Below, one piece after another: positions 25,511 through 33,625 of a stretch of DNA of 42,347 nt. Below the pieces are notes generated by a model. The model saw nothing but the letters and a program-made list of their open reading frames with translations. It ran no database searches and was not told the origin of the DNA. Numbering within the stretch: the first letter of the stretch is position 1; each line of letters opens with the position of its first letter. The stretch is taken from positions 1 through 42,347 of the forward strand of contig CADCIQ010000010.1 in the NCBI GenBank assembly GCA_902801425.1, read 5' to 3'. This DNA comes from an uncultured Bacteroidales bacterium (lineage in GTDB: Bacteria > Bacteroidota > Bacteroidia > Bacteroidales > Bacteroidaceae). The position numbers were made by a program, and so were the translations under genes.

Positions 25511-26557
25511 TCAACCAGCACCATTTAATTTTGCTTCAAGTTCCTCTATCTTCTTCTGCATGGCATCCATCTGACGATACATGTCAGGAAGACGGCGGAA
25601 TACTGCCTGTGAGCGAAAATACTGCTTCATAGGCATTGGAGGAGTACCTATAAGCTGCTCTCCATCCTTTATGCTTCCCGGAACACCACTCTGCGCTCCG
25701 AGCATCACCTTGTTACCGATCTGGATATGTCCTGCAAGACCTACCTGACCACCGAACATACACCACTCCCCAACTTTTGTACTTCCTGCAACACCTACCT
25801 GAGCAGACATCACGGTATTTGCACCTATGTCAGTATTGTGGGCAATCTGAACGAGGTTATCGAGCTTAACGCCCTTGCGCACGAATGTGCTACCCATTGT
25901 TGAGCGGTCAACGCAAGTGTTTGCACCAATCTCCACATCATCCTCAATCGTCACGATACCAATCTGAGGAATCTTGTCATAGCCGTTTGCAGAAGGAGCA
26001 AAGCCAAAGCCATCAGCACCTATGACACAACCTGCGTGAAGGATGCAATTATTACCAACCTTACAATGGTGATAAACCACGGCATTACTGTAAATCTCGG
26101 TATTGTTGCCAACGCTTGCCTTCTCGCCGATAGTAACGTGAGGATGCAGAACACAACCGTCACCAACAACCACACCAGGACCTATTGCCACGAAAGGACC
26201 GATGTAGCAATCCTTACCGATAGTTGCAGTTGGGTCAATGAATGCAAGAGAGTCGATTCCCTTCTTCTTTGGCTTCATAGAAGCGTAGAGTTGGAGCAAC
26301 TTAGCCACAGCCTCGTAAGCACTCTTCACGCGGATGAGCGTTGCAGATACCGGGCGTTCCAGTTTCAGACTCTCATCCACAAGCACAATACTCGACTTGG
26401 TATCGTAGATGTAGTGGGTGTATTTATGGTTGGAAAGGAAGGAAATGCATCCAGGACGCCCTTCCTCTATCTTGGCAAAGTCGTTGATGGTGGTATTCTC
26501 ATCACCTTCCACGCGACCTTGTATGAGTTCTGCTATTTGCTTTGCTGAAAAATCCAT
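25511..26557 (-). CDS. lpxD: UDP-3-O-(3-hydroxyacyl)glucosamine N-acyltransferase
   Basis: The 348-residue enzyme adds the second, N-linked acyl chain in lipid A synthesis. The N-terminal uridine-binding domain, hexapeptide repeats from about residue 105, and the catalytic segment [16 protein letters not shown] are present. A coiled-coil C-terminus ([17 protein letters not shown]) is usual. It is the first gene of the lpxD, lpxC-fabZ, lpxA, miaA, mrcA, helicase run. Confidence 0.97.
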   Translation of the reverse strand: MDFSAKQIAELIQGRVEGDENTTINDFAKIEEGRPGCISFLSNHKYTHYIYDTKSSIVLVDESLKLERPVSATLIRVKSAYEAVAKLLQLYASMKPKKKGIDSLAFIDPTATIGKDCYIGPFVAIGPGVVVGDGCVLHPHVTIGEKASVGNNTEIYSNAVVYHHCKVGNNCILHAGCVIGADGFGFAPSANGYDKIPQIGIVTIEDDVEIGANTCVDRSTMGSTFVRKGVKLDNLVQIAHNTDIGANTVMSAQVGVAGSTKVGEWCMFGGQVGLAGHIQIGNKVMLGAQSGVPGSIKDGEQLIGTPPMPMKQYFRSQAVFRRLPDMYRQMDAMQKKIEELEAKLNGAG

Positions 26558-26653
26558 ATTAACGAAATGAAATCCAACTATTTCCTTTAGCCATTCTCCC
26601 TTTCAGGGAATTCCGTCATAGCGTAAAACGGTCGGATAAAACCAAATTCGCTG

Positions 26654-26661
26654 CAAATGTA
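26654..26661 (-). promoter_or_regulatory. Candidate -7 element (TACATTTG) for lpxD
   Basis: On the minus strand TACATTTG lies about 97 bases before the lpxD ATG. A -33 TTTG was not seen at the right distance. Confidence 0.5.
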
Positions 26662-26899
26662 CTAAAAATAATCGAGAACACGAAAACTTTATATAACTTT
26701 TTGCGTTTTCAAAGTTTTTTTGGATAATTATAAGATAAAATAGTACAATTGAAACCGGGTTTCAGAGTCACATACGGCCGTTCATGTTTCTCTTTGCTCC
26801 CATTCACCCTCTGCTTTTTGTCTGCTTACCCTCTGCTCAAATAGCAGAGCCACAGCGGAGGCATAGCGAAAGCAGAACGGAGGTTTATCATACATCATC

Positions 26900-26955
26900 C
26901 CAACATCCAACACCCAACATTTAACACCCAACACCCAACACCTAACACCCAGCAC
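26900..26955 (-). repeat. CCAACAC heptad array, eight units
   Basis: CCAACAT, CCAACAC, CCAACAT, TTAACAC, CCAACAC, CCAACAC, CTAACAC and CCAGCAC follow without gaps (8 x 7 = 56 bases). A frame on the minus strand (Trp-Val-Leu-Gly type) is a translation of the repeat, not a gene. Confidence 0.93.
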
Positions 26956-26976
26956 GCCCTTCATCGATTCTGAGTG

Positions 26977-26984
26977 CAAAGGTA
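26977..26984 (-). promoter_or_regulatory. Orphan -7 element (TACCTTTG) facing the heptad array
   Basis: On the minus strand it would start a transcript about 15-20 bases before the CCAACAC array and about 410 bases before lpxD. The -33 position reads ATTG, a partial match. Confidence 0.45.
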
Positions 26985-27091
26985 CAAAGAAAATTTATTC
27001 CCTGCAATAGTTTTCCCACGACTCGTAACATCATTTCCCACGACTCGTGATTTGTCCCTAAAAGAAAGTGTTGAATGTAATTTGCCAATCG

Positions 27092-27402
27092 CATCGAGTT
27101 TACTCTTTACCTCTTTACCTTTCCCAGCCAGAAAAGGTAAAAAGGTAAAAGGTAAAGTGGTAAAGTCCTTAGAAAGTGAAAATACAAGTGTGTAGTCATT
27201 AGGGTTAAATTATTAATCTTATATAATCTATTTTATTAATTATATATAATATAATTAATAAAATAGAACTTAGAATATAGATATTTTTCTCTATTGACAA
27301 ATTCAATTTCATCGAGTTTACCTCTTTACCTTTTACCTTTTTTCGAGTAAGGGGTAGTAAAAAAGTAAAGAGTAAAGAGGTAAAGTCTATGAAAAGTGAA
27401 AT
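27092..27402. repeat. Composite iteron/AT-core element II
   Basis: Two similar blocks (27092-27168 and 27311-27392) each begin CATCGAGTTTAC, run through TTTACC-type units, turn over a short centre and return as GGTAAAG-type units ending AAAGTC. Each is followed by GAAAGTGAAA or a one-base variant. Between them lies an AT palindrome with perfect 16-base arms (27229-27244 with 27252-27267). The order is left-facing, right-facing, AT core, left-facing, right-facing, as with R1-R4. Confidence 0.85.
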
Positions 27403-27418
27403 GCTAAGTTATGGTTTG

Positions 27419-28132
27419 TTAGATAGTCTCAGAAACAGAGGCTTCGCCATTCTTCAGAATGAAATACAAACGATATATAACTTCCTCATTCTCATTGGTT
27501 ATATAGAACTCCAAGGTGTAGTCCGAATCTTTCGGAAGTGTCTGTTTCAGAGTGTCAAGCGATTCACGAAGTTGCTGCTTTGCCTCATCGGTTGTCTTGA
27601 CTGCCATATAGCTAATTTTGTTGAGTTCCTCGAACCCATCGAAAGTCAAATTCAACATTTCTACCTGTAAATCAGACAGAGTTCCTTTGTCATAGATACG
27701 CACATGCTTATGCAGATGCAAATCAGGCTCTTCTGGGGTCACAGGCTTCATCTCTATCTTGCGAGAATCCAGCGTCTTACCGCTCTTGTCGTAAAGCTGG
27801 AACTCCAGTTTGTAGGCATATTCTCTTGGGAGTTGGTAATCATCTCCTCCACCCAGATAGACGGCACCTTGACTCTCGGTATAGCCACTTGACATACCCA
27901 ACTGAGATGTCGCCATTTTAAGGTCAGAAAAGCTGCTTATTCTCTTCGATAATGCGTTCTGTACTTCCTTATAGATAGCATCAGGCAACGTACCTTTGTC
28001 GCATACAGAAGCCTTGATGAAATAATTTTCTGGTATTTCGTCATCATCATTACTGCCACATGAGCTGAAAGTGGTTAAAACAAGGAAACAAGTCATCATG
28101 GCTGTTAAGCCCATTAATAGAAACTTTTTCAT
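27419..28132 (-). CDS. Hypothetical lipoprotein
   Basis: The 237-residue protein starts with a signal peptide and lipobox FSSC (about C25), followed by an Asp-rich linker. The body has two similar parts: KASVCDKGTLPDAIYKEVQN (about 41-60) and HVRIYDKGTLSDLQVEMLN (about 139-157) each start a domain that ends in a Tyr-rich strand (YAYKLEFQLYDKSG and YTLEFYITNENEE). This suggests an internal duplication of a roughly 95-residue domain. No family was recognised. It lies downstream of pyrF, separated by an inverted repeat. Confidence 0.8.
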   Translation of the reverse strand: MKKFLLMGLTAMMTCFLVLTTFSSCGSNDDDEIPENYFIKASVCDKGTLPDAIYKEVQNALSKRISSFSDLKMATSQLGMSSGYTESQGAVYLGGGDDYQLPREYAYKLEFQLYDKSGKTLDSRKIEMKPVTPEEPDLHLHKHVRIYDKGTLSDLQVEMLNLTFDGFEELNKISYMAVKTTDEAKQQLRESLDTLKQTLPKDSDYTLEFYITNENEEVIYRLYFILKNGEASVSETI

Positions 28133-28252
28133 AAGTATTACTTTTTTTGTGTTTATAAATTAAGTATTTTTGGTTTTTCTGATAAATCCGAGGTACACGG
28201 AAATGCTCGTTTTTTGTGAGTTTTTTTGGGGAAATAGGTGAAAAATGCACGA

Positions 28253-28356
28253 AAATTAATGCGAATTTAATGTGTAATTCGTGATAATTAATGTAGATTT
28301 ACAAAGTTAAAAAAATGTAATTTTACATAAAAAACACATTAAAACCGCATTAATTT
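28253..28356. repeat. Inverted repeat between pyrF and the lipoprotein gene
   Basis: 22-base arms (28253-28274 and 28335-28356) match at 20 positions; the arm begins AAATTAATGCG. Degenerate TTAATG/AATTCGTG units and a TAACTTTG -7-like element (28302-28309, minus) lie inside. It may separate pyrF transcription from that of the lipoprotein gene. Confidence 0.75.
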
Positions 28357-28380
28357 CTTTATTTCATGGGAAAAATTTGC

Positions 28381-29205
28381 TTAGATTTTTGCAAGTTCCA
28401 GAGCCATTTCTGCCTGAAGTTCCTTTGCTTTCTGTCCTGCAACCTTTGCAAAATTCTCAGTATTGTCGGCATAAATGATACCACGTGAAGAGTTGACGAG
28501 GAGTCCACAATCCTTGATGATACCGTATTTGCACACATCCTGAAGACTACCGCCCTGTGCGCCTACGCCCGGTACAAGTAGGAAAGCATTTGGAGCAGCC
28601 TTACGGATGTCGGTGAACATCTCACCACGTGTAGCACCTACAACATACATCATGTTTTCATCATTACCCCACTCCTGTGACTTGCGGATAACCTTCTCAA
28701 AGAGGCGCTCACCATCCTTGTCCTCTGTGAGCTGGAAGTCAAATGAACCCTTGTTGCTTGTGAGGGCAAGAAGGATAACCCATTTGTTATCATATCCGTC
28801 AAGGAAAGGAGTTACGGAGTCCTCACCCATATAAGGTGCAACTGTCAGGGCATCAACATCATACTCACCAAAGAATGTGCGTGCGTACATCTTTGAAGTA
28901 TTGCCGATATCACCACGCTTTGCATCAGCTATGATGAACTGCTCAGGATAGTTCTCCTTGAGATACTTCACGGTCTTCTCAAATGCCATGAGTCCCTTTA
29001 CACCAAATGCCTCATAGAATGCAAGGTTTGGCTTGTATGCCACACAATAAGGTGCTGTTGCATCAATAATAGCCTTGTTGAATGCGAAGATTGGATCTTC
29101 TTCCTTGAGAAGGTGCTCTGGCACTTTCTTCAAATCCACATCAAGGCCTACGCAGAGAAAACTCTGCTTTTTCTTTATCTGTTCGAAAAGTTCTTTTCTA
29201 TTCAT
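28381..29205 (-). CDS. pyrF: Orotidine 5'-phosphate decarboxylase
   Basis: The 274-residue enzyme makes UMP from OMP. It belongs to the longer type 2 branch: [18 protein letters not shown] at the start, the catalytic [15 protein letters not shown] (about 93-107), and [12 protein letters not shown] near the end. A heptad run (TTACGAA type) sits directly upstream. It is the last gene of the purM, prfA, small ORF, pyrF run. Confidence 0.97.
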   Translation of the reverse strand: MNRKELFEQIKKKQSFLCVGLDVDLKKVPEHLLKEEDPIFAFNKAIIDATAPYCVAYKPNLAFYEAFGVKGLMAFEKTVKYLKENYPEQFIIADAKRGDIGNTSKMYARTFFGEYDVDALTVAPYMGEDSVTPFLDGYDNKWVILLALTSNKGSFDFQLTEDKDGERLFEKVIRKSQEWGNDENMMYVVGATRGEMFTDIRKAAPNAFLLVPGVGAQGGSLQDVCKYGIIKDCGLLVNSSRGIIYADNTENFAKVAGQKAKELQAEMALELAKI

Positions 29206-29216
29206 TGTAAAAAAAA

Positions 29217-29240
29217 TTACGAATTACGAATTACAAATTA
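29217..29240. repeat. TTACGAA heptad run upstream of pyrF
   Basis: TTACGAA, TTACGAA, TTACAAA, TTAG end one base before the small ORF stop (29242-29244) and lie 12 bases upstream of the pyrF ATG. Confidence 0.8.
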
Positions 29241-29241
29241 G

Positions 29242-29388
29242 CTATTTCGGCATTTCTGTCTTCGGAAGTTCTATATTCTGGTCAGGAACACGTTGGCTAC
29301 TCACCATACGATTGATGAACTCAGTAGCGCTGACGGTCTTTCCGTCATCCTCTTCCTTCTTCTTTGTTATAGTCGTGAATTGTCCCAT
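29242..29388 (-). CDS. Possible 48-residue protein between prfA and pyrF
   Basis: A short ORF begins MGQFTTITKKKEEDD and ends ELPKTEMPK. It is hydrophilic and rich in Lys, Glu and Asp, without a signal or membrane segment. It fills most of the space between two heptad repeats, which elsewhere in this window sit right at gene boundaries, and its stop lies one base from a repeat. No clear ribosome-binding site was seen, as is common here. No family was recognised. It could be a chance ORF. Confidence 0.5.
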   Translation of the reverse strand: MGQFTTITKKKEEDDGKTVSATEFINRMVSSQRVPDQNIELPKTEMPK

Positions 29389-29395
29389 GCTTTTA

Positions 29396-29500
29396 AATGA
29401 AAAATGAATAATGAAAAATCATAAAATACATTTTAGAATATGGCCATTAAGTGAAAAGTGTAATCTGTATTTTTCCATTTTTCACTTTTCATTTAATAAT
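29396..29500. repeat. Heptad inverted repeat after prfA
   Basis: The left arm has ATGAAAA, ATGAATA, ATGAAAA and ends in AAAATACA. The right arm has TGTATTTTTC, then TTTTTCA, CTTTTCA. It ends at the base before the prfA stop codon (29501). Confidence 0.82.
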
Positions 29501-30610
29501 TTACAATTCCGCTTCCTTCATGCGCTCTGCATTCTCCGCTACGGTAAGGGCATCAATCATTGGCTGGATGTCACCTCCGAGGAAACCGCTGAGATCATGA
29601 GTGGTATAGCCAATACGATGATCGGTAACACGTCCCTGTGGGAAGTTGTATGTACGGATCTTTGCAGAGCGGTCACCAGTAGAGACAAGCGACTTACGGC
29701 GGTTTGCAATATCGTCAACATACTTCTGATGCTCACGATCATATATATATGTACGCAGACGCGCAAGGGCACGCTCCTTGTTCTTTGGCTGGTCACGAGT
29801 CTCGGTACACTCGATGAGGATTTCCTCTGTCTCGCCTGTATTAGGGTTCTTCCACATATAGCGGGCACGGACACCAGACTCCACCTTGTTCACATTCTGA
29901 CCACCTGCACCAGATGAACGGAATGTATCCCACTTGATTTCACCCTCGTTGATAGAAACCTCGAATGGGTCTGCCTCTGGGAGCACAGCAACAGTAGCAG
30001 CTGATGTCTGCATACGACCGTTTGACTCCGTAACAGGCACACGCTGAACACGATGCACACCAGACTCATACTTCAACACACCATATACATCATCACCACT
30101 AACGGCAAAGTCTATTTCCTTGAATCCACCCACAGCACCTTCTGATACATCAGTAACGCTGAGCTGCCAGCCCTTAGTCTCGCAGAAGCGCTTGTACATC
30201 TGGAACAAGTCACCAGCGAAGAGACAAGCCTCATCACCACCTGTTCCTGCACGGATTTCCATCTGCACGTTCTTGGCATCCTCTGGATCCTTAGGAATAA
30301 GGGCAATCTTTACCTCTTCCTCAAGAGATGGCTGGAGAGCCTCATTCTCTGCAAGCTGTTCACGAGCCATCTCCTTCATATCTGGATCAGACTCGTTTAC
30401 GAGGATATCCTTCGCCTCTGCGATTGCCTCAAGACAATCAATATAGCGACGACGGATCTTCATGATATCCTCAAGATCCTTATATTCTTTTGTAAGTTTG
30501 ACGAACCTCTGCTGGTCGCTAATTACGTTAGGGTCGGTGATGAGCGTACTCACCTCCTCATAGCGGCTCTCAAGACCGTCAAGTTTCTGTAGAATGTTGT
30601 TATTATCCAT
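29501..30610 (-). CDS. prfA: Peptide chain release factor 1
   Basis: The 369-residue protein releases peptides at UAA and UAG. The GGQ loop (SSGAGGQNVNKVES) is near residue 235 and the codon-recognition region follows the N-terminal coiled coil. Its ATG shares one base with the purM stop (TAATG at 30608-30612 on the minus strand), so translation is probably coupled. Confidence 0.97.
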   Translation of the reverse strand: MDNNNILQKLDGLESRYEEVSTLITDPNVISDQQRFVKLTKEYKDLEDIMKIRRRYIDCLEAIAEAKDILVNESDPDMKEMAREQLAENEALQPSLEEEVKIALIPKDPEDAKNVQMEIRAGTGGDEACLFAGDLFQMYKRFCETKGWQLSVTDVSEGAVGGFKEIDFAVSGDDVYGVLKYESGVHRVQRVPVTESNGRMQTSAATVAVLPEADPFEVSINEGEIKWDTFRSSGAGGQNVNKVESGVRARYMWKNPNTGETEEILIECTETRDQPKNKERALARLRTYIYDREHQKYVDDIANRRKSLVSTGDRSAKIRTYNFPQGRVTDHRIGYTTHDLSGFLGGDIQPMIDALTVAENAERMKEAEL

Positions 30611-31773
30611 TAATAATTAAACTCTCCGAATTCGGATTTGATTGTTAATGATTTCTTTCCTTCCTCGATATGGCCAACAACCTGTGCATCGATATTGAAG
30701 CTCTTAGAGATAGCGATAACCTTCTCTGCAACCTCTGGACGAACATAGATCTCCATACGATGTCCCATGTTGAACACCTGATACATCTCCTTCCAATCGG
30801 TACCGCTCTCTTCGTGAATCATCTTGAAGAGTGGTGGAACAGGGAACATATTGTCCTTGACTACCTTGCAGTTGTCGTTTACAAAATGAAGAACCTTTGT
30901 CTGAGCACCACCAGTACAATGTACCATACCATGAATCTCAGGACGGAGTTCATCGAGCAGGCGCTTGATTACAGGAGCATAGGTACGTGTTGGAGAGAGA
31001 ACCATCTGACCAGCATTAACGCCCTCAACCTCAGTTGGATCTGTGAGTTTCTTTGTACCGCTATATACGAGTTCATCAGGAACAGCCTTGTCATAGCTCT
31101 CTGGATATTTCTCAGCAAGATACTTAGAGAAGACATCGTGACGTGCAGAAGTGAGTCCGTTAGAACCCATACCACCGTTATACTTCTTCTCGTATGTAGC
31201 CTGACCTGTAGAAGAGAGACCTACGATGACATCACCCGGACGAATGTTAGCATTGTCGATCACATCAGAACGCTTCATACGGCAGGTAACGGTAGAGTCA
31301 ACGATGATAGTACGTGTGAGGTCGCCCACATCAGCAGTCTCACCACCAGTTGGATAGATACCGATACCCATCTCACGCATCTCGGCAAGAAGTTCGTCTG
31401 TACCGTTGATGATAGCAGAGATAACCTCACCAGGCACAAGCATCTTATTGCGTCCGATGGTAGATGAAACGAGGATGTTATCCACAGCACCCACACAGAG
31501 CAGGTCGTCGGTATTCATCACGATGGCATCCTGCGCGATTCCCTTCCAAACGGAGAGGTCGCCAGTCTCCTTCCAGTACATATAAGCCAATGAAGACTTT
31601 GTACCAGCACCATCAGCGTGCATAATGTTACAATACTCAGGATCACCGCCAAGAATATCAGGGATAATCTTGCAGAATGCCTGTGGGAAAACACCTTTGT
31701 CAATGTTCTTGATAGCGTTGTGCACATCCTCCTTGGCTGCACTAACGCCTCGCATCATATATCTGTTGTTCAT
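30610..31773 (-). CDS. purM: Phosphoribosylformylglycinamidine cyclo-ligase
   Basis: The 387-residue enzyme makes AIR in purine synthesis. The Bacteroidetes-type form starts RYMMRGVSAAKEDVHNAIK. HADGAGTKSSLAYMYW, MNTDDLLCVGA and PTGGETADVGDL are the ATP/substrate segments. It lies downstream of aroE across a GC-rich palindrome and overlaps prfA by one base. Confidence 0.95.
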   Translation of the reverse strand: MNNRYMMRGVSAAKEDVHNAIKNIDKGVFPQAFCKIIPDILGGDPEYCNIMHADGAGTKSSLAYMYWKETGDLSVWKGIAQDAIVMNTDDLLCVGAVDNILVSSTIGRNKMLVPGEVISAIINGTDELLAEMREMGIGIYPTGGETADVGDLTRTIIVDSTVTCRMKRSDVIDNANIRPGDVIVGLSSTGQATYEKKYNGGMGSNGLTSARHDVFSKYLAEKYPESYDKAVPDELVYSGTKKLTDPTEVEGVNAGQMVLSPTRTYAPVIKRLLDELRPEIHGMVHCTGGAQTKVLHFVNDNCKVVKDNMFPVPPLFKMIHEESGTDWKEMYQVFNMGHRMEIYVRPEVAEKVIAISKSFNIDAQVVGHIEEGKKSLTIKSEFGEFNY

Positions 31774-31786
31774 AATTCAAAAAATC

Positions 31787-31925
31787 CAGCCCCTCACCTG
31801 CCCTGCGGGCATCCTCTCCCCAAGGGGCGAGGGGGATGTTACCTTTTATCGCTTATAAGGGATTGTTACTAACATTTCCCTCGCCCCTTGGGGAGAGGGT
31901 GTCACTTGGTGACGGGTGAGGGGCC
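31787..31925. repeat. GC-rich long inverted repeat between aroE and purM
   Basis: The left arm has GCCCCTCACC, then CTCTCCCCAAGGGGCGAGGG. The right arm is the reverse complement, with GTGACGGGTGAGGGGC at its end. About 50 bases per arm pair, and each arm also holds its own small palindrome (CCCCAAGGGG). This sequence type is widespread in bacteria. It ends 2 bases before the aroE stop codon. Confidence 0.88.
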
Positions 31926-31926
31926 A

Positions 31927-32667
31927 CTACCCATTCCAAATACTCCATCCAGCCTCAGCCTGAAGCAGGAGCATCTCAAGTCCATTCTTTGTTACTGCGC
32001 CTTGTTCCCTACCCTTGCGCAAGAAGAGCGTTTCCTCAGGATTATATATAAGGTCATAGAGGAGGAACGACTTATCCATAGCCTCGTAAGGCAATGGTGG
32101 GAACTCGTCAAAATGTGGAGACATGCCACAAGGAGTACAATTTACGATTACATTGTATTCCTTCAGCAGTTCCGGGGTAATCTGATCATACCGTATGGTA
32201 TCATCTACCATACGACGACTTACCTTTAATGTCTCAAGTCCGAGCTTACGAAGACCGTACTCCACAGCCTTTGATGCGCCTCCTGTTCCAAGAATGAGCG
32301 CTTTCTTATGCTCAGGACGAAGAAGTGGTTGTATGCTGTTCACGAAACCAACCACATCGGAGTTATAGCCGTGGAGAAGCACCTTGCCAGATCCACGCTC
32401 CACCTTTACCACGTTCACAGCACCAATCTCCGTAGCCTCTGGAGAAACCGTGTCGAGGTAGCTCATCACCTGTTCCTTGTAAGGAATGGTGACGTTGAAA
32501 CCAGAAAGCTCAGGATTAGCCTGTATCACCTCTGGGAGATTGGTGATAAGAGGTATCTCAAAGTTCTCATACGTGGCATTTACGCCCTCGTTTGTAAACT
32601 TCTCATTGAAATAGCCCATTGAGAAGGAATGGCCAAGTGGATAGCCTATAAGTCCGTATTTCTTCAT
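31927..32667 (-). CDS. aroE: Shikimate dehydrogenase
   Basis: The 246-residue enzyme reduces dehydroshikimate in aromatic amino acid synthesis. GYPLGHSFSMGYFNEKF binds shikimate, FNVTIPYKEQV holds the catalytic lysine, and LGTGGASKAVEYGL is the NADP-binding loop. It starts 6 bases after the menG/ubiE stop. Confidence 0.96.
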   Translation of the reverse strand: MKKYGLIGYPLGHSFSMGYFNEKFTNEGVNATYENFEIPLITNLPEVIQANPELSGFNVTIPYKEQVMSYLDTVSPEATEIGAVNVVKVERGSGKVLLHGYNSDVVGFVNSIQPLLRPEHKKALILGTGGASKAVEYGLRKLGLETLKVSRRMVDDTIRYDQITPELLKEYNVIVNCTPCGMSPHFDEFPPLPYEAMDKSFLLYDLIYNPEETLFLRKGREQGAVTKNGLEMLLLQAEAGWSIWNG

Positions 32668-32673
32668 TGATTT

Positions 32674-33408
32674 TTATTTTCTTGCAAAATACATTGTGCA
32701 GATGCCGAATGTGAGGCGCGTGAACGATGCCTCTGCAAATCCTACCCTTCTCAGAATCTCCACCATCGTCTCTCCCTGTGGGAATGCCGCAATAGTTTTG
32801 TTGAGATAGGAGTAGGCATTTGAGTCGTGCGAAATGAGTCTGCCGTAGAGTGGCAATACCGTACCGCTATAAATGGCGAAGAGCTGCTTCATTGGGAACC
32901 TAACGGGAGTGGTAAGCTCGATAATGCTCAATACTCCACCCTCTCGAAGCACACGGTACATCTCTCGAAGTCCGCACTCAAGATCCTGAAAATTTCGTAT
33001 TCCAAAAGCAGCCGTAACTGCATCAAAGGAATTATTGTCGAATGACAGATTCAGACAATCCTCCTTTGCGAAGGAGATAACATCTGAAAGTCCGAGACGA
33101 GCCACTTTCTCTCTGCCCACCTGCATCATTCCCTCGGAAATGTCCGCACCTATGAGAGTCTCAGGATGAAGCATCTGCGCCTGAAGGATGGCGAAGTCGC
33201 CTGTGCCTGTGGCTATGTCGAGTATCTTCTTCGGACTATATGGCACAAGAGCCTTGACGGCCTTCTTGCGCCAGTATTTATCAATGTCCCACGAAAGGCG
33301 GTGGTTTAAAGTATCGTAGGTAGGGGCTATGTTATCAAACATAGTCTCTACCAACTTACCTTTTTCACCCTCACCGTCGTAGGGTTTTATAGTTTCTTGT
33401 TCGTACAC
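32674..33408 (-). CDS. ubiE: Demethylmenaquinone methyltransferase
   Basis: The 244-residue SAM-dependent enzyme (MenG/UbiE family) makes menaquinone, the usual quinone of Bacteroidales. [19 protein letters not shown] and [12 protein letters not shown] are the family signatures, with [20 protein letters not shown] farther on. It lies 6 bases before aroE. Upstream is a nested heptad/ACCT inverted repeat and no clear promoter. Confidence 0.95.
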   Translation of the reverse strand: MYEQETIKPYDGEGEKGKLVETMFDNIAPTYDTLNHRLSWDIDKYWRKKAVKALVPYSPKKILDIATGTGDFAILQAQMLHPETLIGADISEGMMQVGREKVARLGLSDVISFAKEDCLNLSFDNNSFDAVTAAFGIRNFQDLECGLREMYRVLREGGVLSIIELTTPVRFPMKQLFAIYSGTVLPLYGRLISHDSNAYSYLNKTIAAFPQGETMVEILRRVGFAEASFTRLTFGICTMYFARK

Positions 33409-33418
33409 CTTTTTATAA

Positions 33419-33625
33419 GTAGGTTATAAGGTTGAATGGTTATAAGGTTAGAAGGTCAGTATCGCTTAGAAATTAAAAAGTAAAAATTAAGAAGTAAAAA
33501 GTATGGTTTGTATTTTCTCGACTACCTTTCGCTATACAAGGTAATCATACTTTTTAATTTTTCCTTTTTACTTTATACTTTTCAAAAACATTCCGACCTC
33601 AAAACCTGAAAACCTCTAAACCCTA
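33419..33625. repeat. Nested inverted repeat between purC and ubiE
   Basis: The outer arms are AGGTTATA/AGGTTAGA-type units (33420-33458) against GACCTCAAAACCTGAAAACC (about 33596 on). The inner arms are heptads AATTAAA, AAGTAAA, AATTAAG, AAGTAAA, AAGTATG (33471-33505) against ATACTTT, TTAATTT, TTCCTTT, TTACTTT, ATACTTT (33546-33580). It runs into the purC stop codon. Confidence 0.85.

Larger units (their letters stand above)
26662..27091. other. Gene-free stretch upstream of lpxD
   Basis: No credible gene was found. The stretch holds the 7-bp array (26900-26955), a small hairpin CTCTGC/GCAGAG near 26830-26850, a TACCTTTG element (26977-26984, minus) and two 15-base direct repeats containing CCCACGACTCGT at 27012-27026 and 27034-27048 (22-base period, twice 11). 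Confidence 0.8.

Noticed and set aside
26782-26979. Minus-strand 65-codon ORF with Cys-Trp-Val-Leu-Gly repeats
   Set aside because: It is a translation of the CCAACAC heptad array.
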